A stretch of 64,000 bases of DNA, taken from the NCBI GenBank assembly GCA_036937835.1, contig CM072868.1, positions 9,959,001 through 10,023,000 of the forward strand, given 5' to 3'. The stretch is from Pampus argenteus. Lineage: Eukaryota > Chordata > Actinopteri > Scombriformes > Stromateidae. Within the stretch, counting starts at the first letter, position 1, and every line of letters begins with the position of its first letter. This document shows, piece by piece, positions 1 through 13,334 of this stretch. Position numbers and translations under genes: made by a program. Under the pieces are notes generated by a model. That model searched no databases. It saw only the letters and a list, made by a program, of their open reading frames with translations, and was not told the DNA's origin.

Positions 1-2830
1 GGACATGGAGTGTGATTTTCTGCTCTTAGTTGATGTAGAAGGCCTCTGCTCAGTGTCTCCAGTCAACAAAAGAAATACCCAGATCTGTGACAATGAGATG
101 GCGACTGTAGCAACAGGACTTAGTGATGTTTTAATGCAAAACATCTCTTCACATGCGGGTTCAGAGTTTGAGACTAACTTCACAGTCATCGTCAATGCTC
201 TACTGCGCATAAAAGAATTTGGCTCCATGCCCACTTGCCATATTTTGGCCCAGGATGAAGGGTTAAACAGCATATTACAAGCCTTGCAGTTAAAGCGTGT
301 ATCTGACATACTTCAGACTGAGATTGCTGATAATGCTGATAACCATTATGCAAAGACCACAAGCGATATCATCATTGTCAAAGGGCCTTGGAACAATGTG
401 CCCTCCACTGAACCAGTTGATGCACAGTATAGTAAGGCTATGTTGAAGCTCAAACAAAACCTGTTTGGGGCCTTGAAGAAGTGTGCAGCAAAGTCTGAAG
501 CCTCAGGTCTGCCTGAATTTGTAGGCCGTCTGTGTGCTGTTTGGGATGCAGTGAAAGCAAAATCATTCTCTGTTGGTCTGCATACCAATACTGACATAGC
601 TTTAGCATTCTCTATATTGTGCACAGAGCTTTCCCAGTGGGAGGATACATTCCTGGAACACATGGAAAGCTGGCTTATGGTGGCAACAAAGAGAATCTTT
701 GACACAAAGGCAAAAGCTTTAGACACTACGATTGAAAGTGATCTACTGAGTGAGTTGAAGGATGAAGCCAGAGAAAAGGTCAAAACAGAGGTGAACAAAC
801 TCAGATCAAAAGTGGAGGCAAATTTGATGAAAGATGACCATCTTAAAATGTACACAGAAACATTCATGCCAATCCTAATGAGCAATATGGGTGACCTCCA
901 GGTCCGAGCAACTGAAGACATAATACGAAGGTTAGAGACAGCAAATGAGAGACACTCTTCTTCTACCCAGCTGAAAAAATTTGAGACCTTACTGGAAAAG
1001 GGGAAAGAGTTCAAGCTACATGCACTAGTACAGACTAGCAGGTCAACCAAACTTCTCCTTCAAGATGAGGAACTGGAAGAGGAATTTGAGAGCGTGTGGA
1101 GTAACACACTGTCCAACTTTGACTTCAGGCCTTCAGAAACAGATGATATTACTGCAAGGGTGACAGACATTCTGAGAGAAAATATCATCAGTCGTGGTCT
1201 CGAGAAACACATAAAGAAGCTTGAAGTCATTGGCCAAAATCAGCCAACTAGCTTCCAAGTTTATGATGAGCACTTTGGATACCGCAGCAGGTTAAAGCAC
1301 ATGTTTGAAGACAACAACAGATTACAGAGGGTAGAAGCGCAACATCTAGCAAGCAATATTATAGATGAATACAATCAGTTTGTAGCAGATAAATCAAGTT
1401 CACCAGCAGATTTCTCTGACAGCTACATTACAGAAATGCTAGAAAATGTTGAGAAAGCTCTAAAGGAAAAATCTATGGAAATCAGATCAGCCTTTGAAGT
1501 AGATCTGAAAGTTTATCTCTGTAGCAATGCATGCCAAGACTTCCAGAAACTACACGACCGCTATGCCAAGGATAGAGAGCTTTTGACATGTATCAATACA
1601 ACCAAAGGTACATACATGGCAGAATTTATTTACCAGTTTAGGAAGAGAGACCAGTGCCAGAGGGTCGCCCAGGCATTCACTTCCATGGTCATCAAACCTA
1701 TCGTGTTGAACTATATCTATCAACCACTGGGGACATTTATCGTTGAAGAGATACAAGGTAAGGCCCCACAGTATCTGTCCCAACAGGCCTTCCACAAAAG
1801 CTTGTTGGAAGGGCTGATAAAGGAAGACAGGCTTGAAAGCTTCATGGAATACTTGCTTTTCTATGACAACTTCAGACTGAGGAAAATCCAGGAGACAGTG
1901 GTGGCTCATCTGTCTGAATCAACCAACTTGGATAAATGGAGACAACACAGACTTGGAGAAATTGTAGGAAAAGTAGCAGCAGCAGTGAGCCAAACGGCAG
2001 AAGGCACCAATGGTGTGCTGAGTGATACAAAGCCCCTGCTGGAGAGAGTATGCCTCACTCTGGAGAGAGATGTAGACATGGATGTCACCAGGGCCTCTCT
2101 GAATGGACCACTCTTCAGTATCACCACAGAATGGGATCGCTTCGTCACATGTTTAATGGAGTTACTGGCTTCAATGCGATTGGACCTAGCCCAAGAGTTC
2201 TCCCAAAATATGGATATTGACCAGTTTCTTCAATGCCTTCCCATTCAACCACGAGACTCAATATTCAACAGAGTAAGAGGATGTGGCAAACAATGTCGTT
2301 TTTGCAAAGCCCCTTGTGAGGTGGAAGAGATGGAGCATGAGGTTCACAGGGTCTTGTTCCACAGGCCGAAGGGTATGTTTCCTTGTAAATCTCCCTCTCT
2401 GTCCTCTATCAGCTGCCCTGAAAGCATGACTCAGGTACATCTGCCCCAGAACATGGACACACAGCATATGTCTGTGGCATGCAGCGCCCTGGACCCAGAC
2501 TGGAGCATCTCCCCTGATGACCCAAGAGGTCAGACACCAAGTGCTTACTGGAGGTACTGTGTATGTTGTTTAGATTTAAATATCACCATGCTAAATGATT
2601 ACATTTCTATCACTTAATTTATGCTACATACCCATATACATGTTTTTGTACTCAAATGTTCTTGTATAAGATGAGCTAAATTTTGTTTAATTTACAGGTA
2701 TGTGTTGGCACGGTTCAATGAGAGGTTTGCAAAGGAATACAAGCAAGAGCCAGCAAATATTCCCGAGGAGTGGAAGAGGATTACTCAGGAGGAGGCCTTC
2801 AACAGCCTGAAAGAGGCTTTCCTCACTTGA
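1..2830 (+). CDS. Interferon-induced very large GTPase (GVIN/VLIG-like), 3' part
   Basis: The reading frame is open from the window edge (codon at 2-4) to 2553. It is then spliced (GT at 2554, AG ending at 2697) to a last exon 2698-2830 that ends in TGA. The splice rejoins an AGG codon and gives ...SAYWR-YVLARFNERF...SLKEAFLT, about 894 residues in all. Near the start, DFLLLVDVEG is the G3 (DxxG) segment of a VLIG-type GTPase domain; the G1 P-loop would lie upstream, outside the window. The rest is the long helical C-terminal region of the family, with a Cys/His cluster (CGKQCRFCKAPC followed by two His) at about 2281-2350. One giant exon plus a short final exon fits the family as I know it. 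These GTPases are cytosolic, interferon-inducible and linked to innate immunity; their biochemical role is poorly defined. Fish carry many paralogues, so I give no symbol. Frame and splice are seen directly; the family call rests on sequence resemblance. Confidence 0.9.
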
Positions 2831-3200
2831 TAGTGCTGATAAGGACTGCTCTTTACTACTGTATTATTCTACATGTGTTTCAGGCTTTATTTTGTTTTTT
2901 TTACAATTAATGTTGACGTTGACAATGACAATGTGACAATGATGATGGAGGACAGAAAACTAATAATGATATCTAAAGGTTTTTTTTATTTTGTTTATTG
3001 GGTTTAGGTTCATTTAAAATCTTAAATGTTTATGTAATTATTCCTTTCTTGATAACAAAGATGAGATCAAGTTGCATCACATCTGAGATATGCAGGGGTA
3101 AAATGTGGACTCTAAACCATCATCAGACTTCTTGTAGCAATAGTTCAAAATTTTACAAAAAAAAAAGATGTCTGTGTTTCCAAGCTATACATTGTAAATG

Positions 3201-3507
3201 AATAAAGAAAACGCTTTTTCTATGAACAAAGATCCTCTGAACAAACTCATGGTATAGTAAAATCCACAAGAGGGCATTGTAAGATGAAGAAATGTCTCAC
3301 TGCCAACACTGAGTTGTAAGAACAGAGTTCATTGGGTTTTTATATCTGTATATCTGACCTGATTTGCTGTACCTTACGTCTACTCTTATCAATCCATTTA
3401 TTGATCTATCCTGTTTAAATGCTCTTTTTATCTTTCTTGTTTATTTAATGATTTATTGTATTACTTTCACAGCCTATACTGTATACAGTCACAATTCATT
3501 CAATAAA
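3201..3507 (+). promoter_or_regulatory. Candidate polyadenylation signals of the GVIN-like gene
   Basis: Two AATAAA hexamers lie downstream of the stop codon, at 3201-3206 and 3502-3507, in AT-rich sequence that looks like a 3'UTR. They would give 3'UTRs of about 0.4 or 0.7 kb. Which is used cannot be decided from sequence. Confidence 0.45.
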
Positions 3508-6500
3508 CATATGTGCTGTTTTGCTTGCATCTCTTGATTTACTATTAGATCATTTTGCCATCATAATTTCAAATATACCATATGTTATAAACTATTCTTG
3601 TATTGCTTTTTATTTATCAACCAAAGTAAATCAATACATTAGCCAAATATGCAGTAATTTATTGGGTTATTGGGTCAGTATCATGTTCAACAGCAAAAGG
3701 TCACTCATAGTAACTTACAGTGCAGTGGACAGATCTCCTCAGACAGGTCACTGCCTGAAAACAAAGGTCATCTCTTACAGTAGACATGAATTCTGTACAA
3801 CCATGTGACCATATGGATCTCAGGCTATACTGTGTATGTGAAGGTGAGTAAGAGTTTAAAAGCACAATAGTAGCAGCTATGTGATTTGATCAATCTACAG
3901 CAGGTCTTAGGTTGCCTTATAGGACATCTGAGTCCCAGACCCTGTTGCATTAGTTTTATGATTCCACCAACATGTCACGAATAGCATTATCTTTCAATAA
4001 ATCAGACAGATAGACTCATTCATTAGTTAGTCATTCGTCTTAGTGAATTATGACTAACTGCCTTCTTACACACAAGATGTGAATAATATCAGTTTACAGG
4101 AATTTCCCAAATTTGTAGAAAACTGGGGATTGTGTGTCCATGTGTGTCTGTGTGCTCTCATATTGTTTTAAACTGACAAAAGCTCTCTTTTCAAAACCCC
4201 ATAAGCACTGTCACACAACTGTTGTTGCTTGATACTTTAAAATGTTGTTTTGTTTTTTTTTTGTCTTCTTTTAGCTGAAATGGTTTCTTGTATTTTGGTC
4301 CTAAGTCATTGTAAGATTTGCATACAAGCAGATACACACACACAGTCCAGCCCAATTTGTCAATACTTCAATAATAAGTACTGTATTCTGTCACTTTGAC
4401 ACCTTAAATTGGTTGAAACACACCGTCAATATCAGATCCAATTTATTTTAAGGTTTTTTTCAAAGCTCTGATATATTTCCACTCCTGACTCTGTCTCAAA
4501 TAGCCAACCAGCAAGTTACACATGCTGTCTGTGATACGAAGCTTTAGCCTTTTTAGTCTGGCAAGTGGGAGCGAACACAATGACTGATTACACAACACCG
4601 CCTAACTGAAAATAGCAAGTTATTAGTAGTCTATTTTGCCAGCTGATTTTCATACCAAACTGAAATGAATGGAAACTTAAGTGAAAGGTAGAGGAGGCCA
4701 TTCAAAATCATATTGCGCTTTAAAACTGTCAGCAGCAATGTCAAAGTAAAGTATACACAGTTTATATAGTGAATCAGTAACGTGCAAAAATATGTAGCAT
4801 GATAAAATGCAATTGTTTAATAAGAAACAAACAGTCTGGCATTGCAACTTGTGGCAGTGTGAGTCACCAGTCTGTAGGGAATAGGCTTCTGGTAGAGTCG
4901 TCTATGGGGAAGTCTTTCTCCAAATTAATCCAATTTAAATCACTAGAGCTTCATACAGCCTGAGTCATGAATGTATTTTTTCCACATTCCACAAAATATG
5001 ACTAAATTATGTGCCGTGTCGAAACGTGTTTCACAAGGTAGTAACAGCTCCATTTAACATTTCTGATATAACTTTACATTTAGTTGATGCACAGGTCATC
5101 TGTGGCCACAGGTCCCGTAAATCACAGATATCCAAGTCAGCCAATGCAATATCCAACAAGAACAAGCAGCAACAACTAAGGCCTGAGCTATAGTTTTAAA
5201 CACAATCTAACTATGTACTGGTCATTGTGTCTGGCAGGTCACTGCCCATTCTGTTACTGGCTGGCTCCAGCACTGACTTGTTGGGCAAAAATGAAAAGCA
5301 GGCAGTGTTGGTCATTTGTAGCTGATAAGCAATCAGTGGCCATAATGATGAGTAAGCATTCCTATTTGGTAAAGTCAAAGGACCCTGTGACACATGAGGG
5401 AGTATCTGTTAAAATATGCTGCTAATTATTCACAAACGTTTTTTTATTACTAGTCACAAGCAGGAAAATGCATCAGCACGACACACATGCAATTGCATCA
5501 GTTCTACGGAAACCTGTGTTCTGCTGCTTTTGCTACTTATATTTACCAGGATTTCACCTCCAGAAATAACTATTTGAACCGAGCATGGTTACACATCTTG
5601 AGTTAGTTTACTTGACAGTGGATCCAGTGGAAGTGGGCCTGCATGCTATCTAGATTGAAAATTCAGTTCATGTTGAATAGAAAGCATCATTTTTTTCCCC
5701 CTTTCAGTTAGTGTAGGTCTATATTTGTATGGCACTGCTGCAAAATCAGGTGTCATGCTTACTGCAGGCACTGGAGCACTGGGAATGAATCAGCCATTTT
5801 GAGTCATCATTCCCCATTCCTCAGGGAAAAAATAAATGAGTGTGAAAATATCTTTAAACGGAGAAGTAAGCACAGGCAAGATATGGATTTTCACCTCAGT
5901 GAGTTGCTTTAATGATGAGGGTAGCACCTAAGCATAAAATCGAGATATATAGTACATTGTCACAGAATGTTGTTTTTCTTGTAAAGCTTACTGTAGCACA
6001 AGTTGTAAAATGTTTTAAATATTCCTCTGTTTGCTTTGTTTTCTCTCTCCTTGTTATGTTTACAAGCATACACTAACACACATTATGTCTTATTATTTCC
6101 AGTCAAGTCTCTCTATCCTGTTTCATTGTCACTTAAAGCGTTGCATCTTTTTGGCTCATGCTTTTTGCTAAAATCAATAACGTTTCCACACTACACTAAA
6201 AGCACTATCGCTCTGCTTTCACTTCAACCACTAAATCCTCTTAACATGGTCACCTCAGTTCTACCTCTGCCTCATCCCTCTCCCTGCTTCCATCAAAGCT
6301 CCCTTCCTGGAGGGTGGTTCATGTAGCCTACATACAGTCATACGGAGGTCAAAGCCAATATGGGATGTAAAGCTAAACTAATCTGCCATGACTGTTTATT
6401 GCTAAAGGTGTCTTTAAGGGGCACTGACTCAAAATTAGATAGACTGTGACATTAAGGGAGATAGGTGTGCAGTGCTGCTTCACCCTCGAGTTCAGCGACG

Positions 6501-6599
6501 ATCAAAATCAACTCTTCAACATACTGTGTGATATAACTGTATGTAGAAAATAGAAAAAAGCAGCACTGACTCACAGTAGGTCTGCAGTGGTGAAGTCAT

Positions 6600-6740
6600 C
6601 TGCTAGTTTACTATAATTTTGAAGTACTAGTACTGAGTATTCATCTTATGTTACAATTTAGTTTTACTGCATTACATTTCAGATGGAAATTATAGTTACT
6701 TTTCATATTAGGATTTTAAGTAATGAACATATGATAAGCT
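6600..6740. repeat. Interspersed fish repeat fragment
   Basis: The segment around 6620-6720 (TTTTACTGCATTACATTTCAG, then GATGGAAATTATAGTTACTT) resembles the segment at 41150-41230 (ACTCCATAACATTTCAGAGG, then GAAATGTACTTTTTACTCC). Both read like a very common spiny-rayed-fish DNA-transposon-derived repeat that I recognise only from general knowledge. The copy is degenerate and its ends are not defined. Confidence 0.35.
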
Positions 6741-6744
6741 TATG

Positions 6745-7020
6745 CACAGGATGGAGTGGAGGGAGAAGGATGGTTAGCAGTTGAGGAGCTGAACAGCCTT
6801 GGGGACAAAGGTTGTCCTTTTCGTCTGTGTCCTGCAGCCTGGCCAGTGAAGCCAGCATCCTGAGGGGAGCCACTCAAATGCAGGACATGTCAGGGGTCCT
6901 GGAAGATCCTGCCAGCTGACCTTAGCATCTGCTGTTCCCACAGGGTGGAGAGGGCTCTGACGGGGAGGCAAATTATATTGGAGCAGACTTTGGCTGTGAT
7001 CTGCAAGCAGAGATGGACAA
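6745..7020. repeat. Possible retroelement relic
   Basis: This GC-richer block (TGAACAGCCTTGGGGACAAA... and GGTGGAGAGGGCTCTGACGG) stands out from the AT-rich flanks. It resembles in style the 3' fragments of L2/CR1-like LINEs that are abundant in fish. No open reverse-transcriptase frame is present. The call is tentative. Confidence 0.25.
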
Positions 7021-8333
7021 AGATACATCAAAATGTATCTTGTTACAAAATACTCCTCAAATAAATGAATTAAAATAAGAGCCTCTCACAGAAATATATG
7101 AAATGACTATGACCATGTAACAGCACATTGCGTGGCGTGCATTCAGATTACGTGAAATGTTGATGAATCACATCAACGGTCTGAAGCTACCAATGCGGTG
7201 TCTACGTATATATATATATATATATTTTTTTTTTATATACATTTGATGTTGTTGTGTTTGTGTTTATTTTTACCATTCATCTTTAAGACCGGCAGCTAAA
7301 AATCTTCTGAATACCTCTGGCTTTTCACTCACCCTTTTCTTTGCAAGCATCAAGGCAAACCAATCAAACATTCAATTTTCTTTCAGTCGGCGAAAAAAGA
7401 ACCGCCAGGCAGAATTCCTCTGAAACATAGCAATCCATATCTACTGTTTTTCTCCTATCCGTGTCGTTTTTTACTCTCTCTGTGCTTTGTTGTTTTAATC
7501 ATTTGCTCAGAGTTCTAATGGGTTCGCCGAGACAGTGTGCTCTATCGAGTGGTCCATCTCGTATTGAATTGGTCCCCCAATTGAAGTACTATGAAATGGT
7601 TGGACTTGTGAAGCAGATTTCTGAGCTCAAGTGTCAGATGTTCATCACACTCTAACAATAGTGATAAGGTGCAGTCTTTATCAGAAAGAAAAGGGGGAGA
7701 GAGGGATGAGGGATTAGCTGAGAGTAGAAAACCGAGCGTCATGCCTCCTTCTTATAGCTGCTGTTGATGTGTTAGCAGGGGTTCCAATTAGAAGGCTTTA
7801 CAATACAAAGGGCAATACAAAAATAAAAGAAATGACAGTACACAGCATTAGACGTGCTGCCTGGTGTAGACAGAACATGTCTAAGTTATTTTGTTTTTAA
7901 TACCTAGTAATTGTCGAATGGATTTTTTTTTTTTTGGTTAGTTGTCTTAGTTGTCTGTACTTCCACCTTGTTCATGCATCTGCATTGTTTTTTTCTTTGA
8001 TTGTGCAAGATCTGGCCATTTTCATCTTCCTTTCAAACAATTGCTAGTCCTCTCCCCTGAGGGCAAATAATAGGTTGCAGCATAAGACTCCACAGCATGT
8101 TGCACAGGCTGCCTTCTGAAATGTACGTTTTTGTGCGTGTATACATGTGATTTGTGAATGTGTGTGGATGCAGACAAAATAAAGAAGAGTAGGTGGGGAG
8201 GGGACACAGTTTATGAGGATTTGAGGGAGAGGGATTATGCGGGTCCCTTTTCTTTCTCCCTCCCTCAGTCATTCTCCCTCAGTACTGAGTGAGACGCCGT
8301 CCTCCTGCCTGACTCCATATCATTCTGGGTTAC

Positions 8334-8340
8334 TATATAA
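8334..8340 (+). promoter_or_regulatory. TATA box, candidate promoter of the PrRP-receptor-like gene
   Basis: TATATAA inside CTATATAAGC, about 25-30 bp upstream of the inferred transcription start near 8365. The TATA box, a purine-rich leader without ATG and a strong splice donor at 8491 together look like a real RNA polymerase II promoter. The link to the receptor 4.8 kb downstream is inferred. Confidence 0.5.
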
Positions 8341-8364
8341 GCCGCAGGAAAGCATTTCTAGCAA

Positions 8365-8490
8365 GACATTTTACATCAGTATCTAGAAAGAAAAGGAGTG
8401 ACACAAAGGGCGACAAAGAGAAACAAGCTCATTTGCAGAACTGAAGAGCCACCACACGGGACTTTTCTCAGAATATCCAATTTTGCACAG
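8365..8490 (+). other. Candidate noncoding first exon (5'UTR)
   Basis: The sequence from about 8365 to 8490 follows the TATA box, has no ATG, and ends TTTTGCACAG with donor GTAAGA at 8491. The next good acceptor followed by a receptor start codon is at 13317-13318 (long T tract then AG), 17 nt before the ATG at 13335. It could instead be the first exon of an unrelated noncoding transcript. Confidence 0.4.
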
Positions 8491-8981
8491 GTAAGACACT
8501 CAATCTCTATCTGCTGATTTACTGCATGCATTGACATTTACGGATATGAACTCACATACACAAAAAACACATTACCAGTATTTTTCCCACAGTTTTGGTT
8601 ATACTTGTGGATGGTTTTGGGTTTTTTTGTTTTTTTTTTAGAAGTACAATTTGCATAATTGTCTTTTTACCGTAGTTTGCATTTATTTACTTGATTCACA
8701 AGTATACTAACATGTTATAATGAACATACAGTGACTTGATCATGAAACGCCGTAATGCTAAAATAACATAATCATAATGACCAACACATCCATAAAGTGG
8801 ACCAAATTAGGATGAATGTCAATCAGCAGCATTCATCATCATCTTTAAAGGAGGTCTGCAATCATCACTTGAGTATGCATATGTGAGTTTGCAAATACCG
8901 ACATCTCTACAGAGTCAAAAGCATTTGTGACCCAACTGCAGCTGTCTTACCTGTATCCCTGCTGATCAGACTTATCTTATA

Positions 8982-9053
8982 TTTAGTCTTATCAGTTATG
9001 AAAATATACATACATATGTATATATATACAGATTTCACAACTGATAAGACTAA

Positions 9054-9054
<1 letters not shown>
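8982..9054. repeat. Inverted repeat / hairpin, 22-bp arms
   Basis: The left arm 8982-9003 (TTTAGTCTTATCAGTTATGA...) is the reverse complement of the right arm 9033-9054 at 21 of 22 positions. The loop is 29 bp of AT-rich sequence. The right arm abuts a GT microsatellite. It could be a tiny MITE relic or a hairpin-forming sequence. Confidence 0.7.

Positions 9055-9056
<2 letters not shown>

Positions 9057-9116
<60 letters not shown>
9057..9116. repeat. GT microsatellite
   Basis: About 28 uninterrupted GT units followed by GCGTGT. Confidence 0.95.
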
Positions 9117-12100
9117 AAAATTTAAAATTGTATGTAGTTGTATTTTGCAACATGTAGAATTTTGTATCATCGATCATATCATACTTAAAGGTGTTACATG
9201 TAAATGCTAATCATAGATTAGTGGTTAGGTTGTTTGTCACTGTCAGTTTTGTTTGCAGGTTGAAGTCAACCAACATGAATAGAACAAATATAGCACAGTG
9301 CGTAGCAGAATATATTTTAGCATTGCATCCACAAAGTTTTACACCCATCGCCAACAGAATATGAGTCATTTGTCAGCTCATTCCTCTTGTTTTAAGTAAT
9401 AAAATAACATTTTGTTGTTGCATTTGTGTCAATATAATTTGTGTACCCTGCCCAAAGCACAGATACAACGTTTTTTCAAGAGGTGTGATTTCAGTACGGA
9501 ATCAAAAAAACGGACACATTTTCTCTTCTTCTGTTACACCTTTGACACTATGCATCTGTGTGCAGACCTGAGGTTAGAAAGTCACACCTCGAAGACATAT
9601 AGAAAGACAACACAGACGTCAGTCAGGAAAATAAAACCTTGGTATGTGAAGTATTATTTCCTATGTGTAAGGTAAAACATGAATGCACACTTCCCCCACA
9701 CTGCATCAACAACCACAAAAGTTCATGACCAGTGGGAAACATTTTGTTGTTGATCAGTTCAACTAGCTGGCATTCGACCCAACACGACTAACCTTCAAGT
9801 TCCGCGTGTTGATTTTTCTATTCCTTCCACTTCAAATGTGGTTGTGTGTATTTACACATTTTAAAGCGGGTTGGGTTGGCAGAGCTGACGCTGTTAGAGA
9901 AGCTTTGACCTCTCTTAATGAAATGGGTCAGCAGAATATTACATTTGGCCAGAAGTTGATCATTAGCAGTGCAGACTAGGTTGGACATTCTCAGTGCAGT
10001 GTGAAATTGTTGTGTACTGACTTTCAAACACCTTAAAAGAATTGAGTGTCTGGTTCAGACTGTCATCACACTGTCATACAAACCATCTTAGTTTTGGAAA
10101 TGGTTCTGTTGAGTGACAAAAATGTGTTGTTATCCAAAGTTAAACAGAGACCATTGCAGCATTTACAATGAGTCAAAGAAGAGAACAGACCTCCAACAGA
10201 CCAAATCCAAACAATGTTGTACACCATTAAGTCACCTCATCAGAATTGCACATTATCAACTATGACCTCAGTCGTGTTTCATATTAGTCCAGCTTTCTGC
10301 CTCCAGCTGAGAATATTGGAGATGTATGATTGATAAAACGTGTTCAGTTAGGAAATGTCAGAGAGCAAAATTGAATTGATGTAAGTAGGAAAAGAGAGCA
10401 AACAAATTAGATAGAGAGAGAGAGCCATCCTTCCTTTTTTTTTGCATTTTTAAGGGTTTTCAATTCTCATCACGCCTCATAAATTAGCTGCAGGATGGCT
10501 TCTACAAAAGCCATGGCAACAGTGTTACTAGGTAAGGGTGGGTTTCTTCTAAGCTGTCAGATAATGTGTAAGACCAGATGGGATATGTCATGGTTTGAGT
10601 TCATGTCTCTTTCATCACTGGGCCAATTCTTACAGGATCAGAAAACCTTGAATGTGTCAAATCAGAGACACGGGCTCTAAAGTGGAGAGTGGATCAGTCT
10701 GCTAAAAAGCACTATCTGAACTATTTACAGTATTCACATGCTCCTAAGAAAAGACACACATTTGGTCGTAAATCAGGAGTAGGCAGTTAGGGAGGATGGA
10801 TAGATAGCTAGTTAGATGCGAGAAAGTGGGAAATGACTCCAGTGTCTGTACCATCATAAATCTGTAATATAATAAAATAGTTTATAATCCCAATTAGAAG
10901 CAATGGATATTGGCAAGAATAAAATGTGATGGTACCTAGATGTAGTCTATACTCTAGGTTCAGCAGTGAGCTCTGCTGCTTATAATAACGTTTAAAAACA
11001 TTTACAGATACAGTAGCAAGAAAAATTGCAATCAGCTACCAGGGGCCAATGCATTAAACTGTCTTCACATGGGCACAAGCCTCGTTTCCTCTCCAACAAT
11101 TATTCATAAATGGATGAAGATCCATCCTTAACCATTTGTTTTCATATCAACATGTGCATGCACTGTTCATGCATCTGATGCGGGCGGCTCCAGGTGTTAA
11201 CTGTACTTTCAAAACAATCATAACACAACATTTCAAGTTGATACAGCGAATTTCCTCAGAAACCAGCAATATTCATGAGTCATAGATATCTGGGGTGCTG
11301 TTGCTCAATGTTACCAAGGGAAACACAATAAAAGAAATCATGCCGTGCCCCTCCGGATACTTCCTCATTTAAAACACAAAAGGAGGCCAATGCTACGTTT
11401 TTGATGTGGTATGAAAGCCATCCCCTGCCTGGGATGCCTAGTCCCCTGGAAGAATATACACTCGGAGTCATCAGCAAATTAATAAATAATAAAACAACCA
11501 CATACAACCAATAGACTTTAACATGACACTTTCCAAAATTGCTGCAAATCACTGTTACGAAATAATCGTTGTTATGGTGTGACAATGCTGTGATTAAGGT
11601 CTGTGAAGTTAAGACACTGGGTTAGGGTTAGGGAAAGATCATGGTTTGGGTTAAAATGGTCATTTGAAACACGCTTTCTACTTTATTAAAGTTAGTAACA
11701 CTTATGGTTGGAGACAGGAAGTGAACAGCTTCTGAACAGCAGTGTCATTTTCCAATCTATATGCAGTAAGTGCCCCTGATTGCCCCACTGGTAGACTAGA
11801 CAATCAATATGCAATTACAATAGTATTTCAAAAGTTTTTCCACCTGAAGCCAGAATAAATTCTATATATATGAAACATGGATCCATGGATAAAGGTCAAG
11901 ATTACTTTTTTTCAAAAGAAAGAAAAGCTGACATTAACATTAACAAAAGATTGGGACACGTTCTGGTAGAGAGTTATATGAGAAGATCAATAACACATTT
12001 TTAATTGTTGTTGAAAAATAAAGCTAACTTCTCTGATTAGTTTAGTTTAAGCTTGTTTCGTTCTGTCACCGTCTCACAAAATCCATCTATTTGCATCTCT

Positions 12101-13334
12101 GAAGCTCACTGACCTGTTACATCTCATTTGTTGAATCAAGTGTTAAAACAACAATTATAACTGTTACCAGGCAACCAGTGGAGACTTCAGAAAGTCACTG
12201 CATCCAACATTTGTTTTGATTGGGTGTTAATCTGTCACTTAAATCAAGATGTAGACTGCTTACACAATGTAACCTGGTAGATTTTTACCAGCATTAACCA
12301 GTAGCCAAAATTGTTTTTATCTTTTTTAAATCACTGACTAGGCTGGTAATAAAAGTATAATTCTTTAAGTGCTAATCTCACTAAAAAAAGCACCCTGAAA
12401 CATCTCTCAAATATCCTTAAATCCACTTTTGGCTTGAGATGTCTTGACATATCTGTGCTCATCATTTATGTACTGTAAATGAATTGTGATTTCCATTCAC
12501 AGTAATTATACAGACCACAGCCTTTTCAGACTGAAAAACAATACCTCGCACTTCACAACAGTGGCTGTGGCTCCCTACCTTGTATCCGCAGGCTGTACTG
12601 ATGGGGCCAGAAATAGACAGCTTTGAAAAGAAAAGGCACCGGGGTGCATAATGCTTCACTGCATGCTACATCACAAAGCTTTGCATGCAATACAGTGTCC
12701 ATGACCTTTAATGGCTCTCTGGACAATGCAGTAAAACATTGTAACATTTCTCATAAGAAGTAATTTATTCTCAAAGTCACCAAATTGTTCTCGCACGGAT
12801 ATCTGCCTTCATGTATGTTCTATCGTACCGCTTCCCTTTACAGTTGCAGAAATGATCCACAGACAAGAAACAAGACAGAATAAACCCGATCGCTGAACTA
12901 CTGTAATGGTCATGTGATTTGATTCCAGGAAATTCTTAAGATTCTTTGTTGGATTACTAAGCGCCTTTGTGGTATTTGGTACTGAAGGCAGATGTTCCTG
13001 TGAGATCATGGTAAGGTCCCCAAAATCAGTCACTGTCAGAGCGATTTTATGCTAACTTTTGGATACCTTGCTGGCATATTTACTCATTGAAGTGAGACAA
13101 ACAATCAACTATGGGCAGTTTCTGCCAGGCCTTGAGCTGTTTGAGGCTACTGCAGGGGGTATGAGCTATTTGCATATTTTGTTATTTTTTTTCTTATTTT
13201 TACATTTATCTTTACACTCGGCAACACATTTAACATTTAGATTTAGATATAACAGATATTACTTATGATTCCTGTAGCTTTATTGATCATTGTCTCCTTT
13301 TTTTTTTTTTTTTTTTAGATTTGCCTCCAGTGAG

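Larger units (their letters stand above)
3531..8300. other. Intergenic, no gene recognised
   Basis: Only short chance ORFs without family resemblance occur here. The stretch holds simple AT and T runs (about 7205-7240) and two pieces of probable interspersed repeat (6600-6740 and 6745-7020, listed separately). I see no exon with paired splice sites that joins either neighbour. Confidence 0.6.
8491..13318 (+). other. Inferred 5'UTR intron of the receptor gene; otherwise unannotated
   Basis: This 4.8-kb AT-rich stretch begins with GTAAGA and ends with a run of about 18 T then AG. It holds an imperfect hairpin (8982-9054), a GT microsatellite and a telomere-like GGTTAGGGTTAGGG at 11620-11633. 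I recognise no coding exon in it. Confidence 0.4.

Noticed and set aside
346..1050. 234-codon minus-strand ORF
   Set aside because: It is the antisense shadow of the GVIN-like coding exon and shows no family resemblance of its own.
6036..6326. 96-codon plus-strand ORF
   Set aside because: Low-complexity Leu/Ser-rich chance frame with no splice context, promoter or recognised domain.
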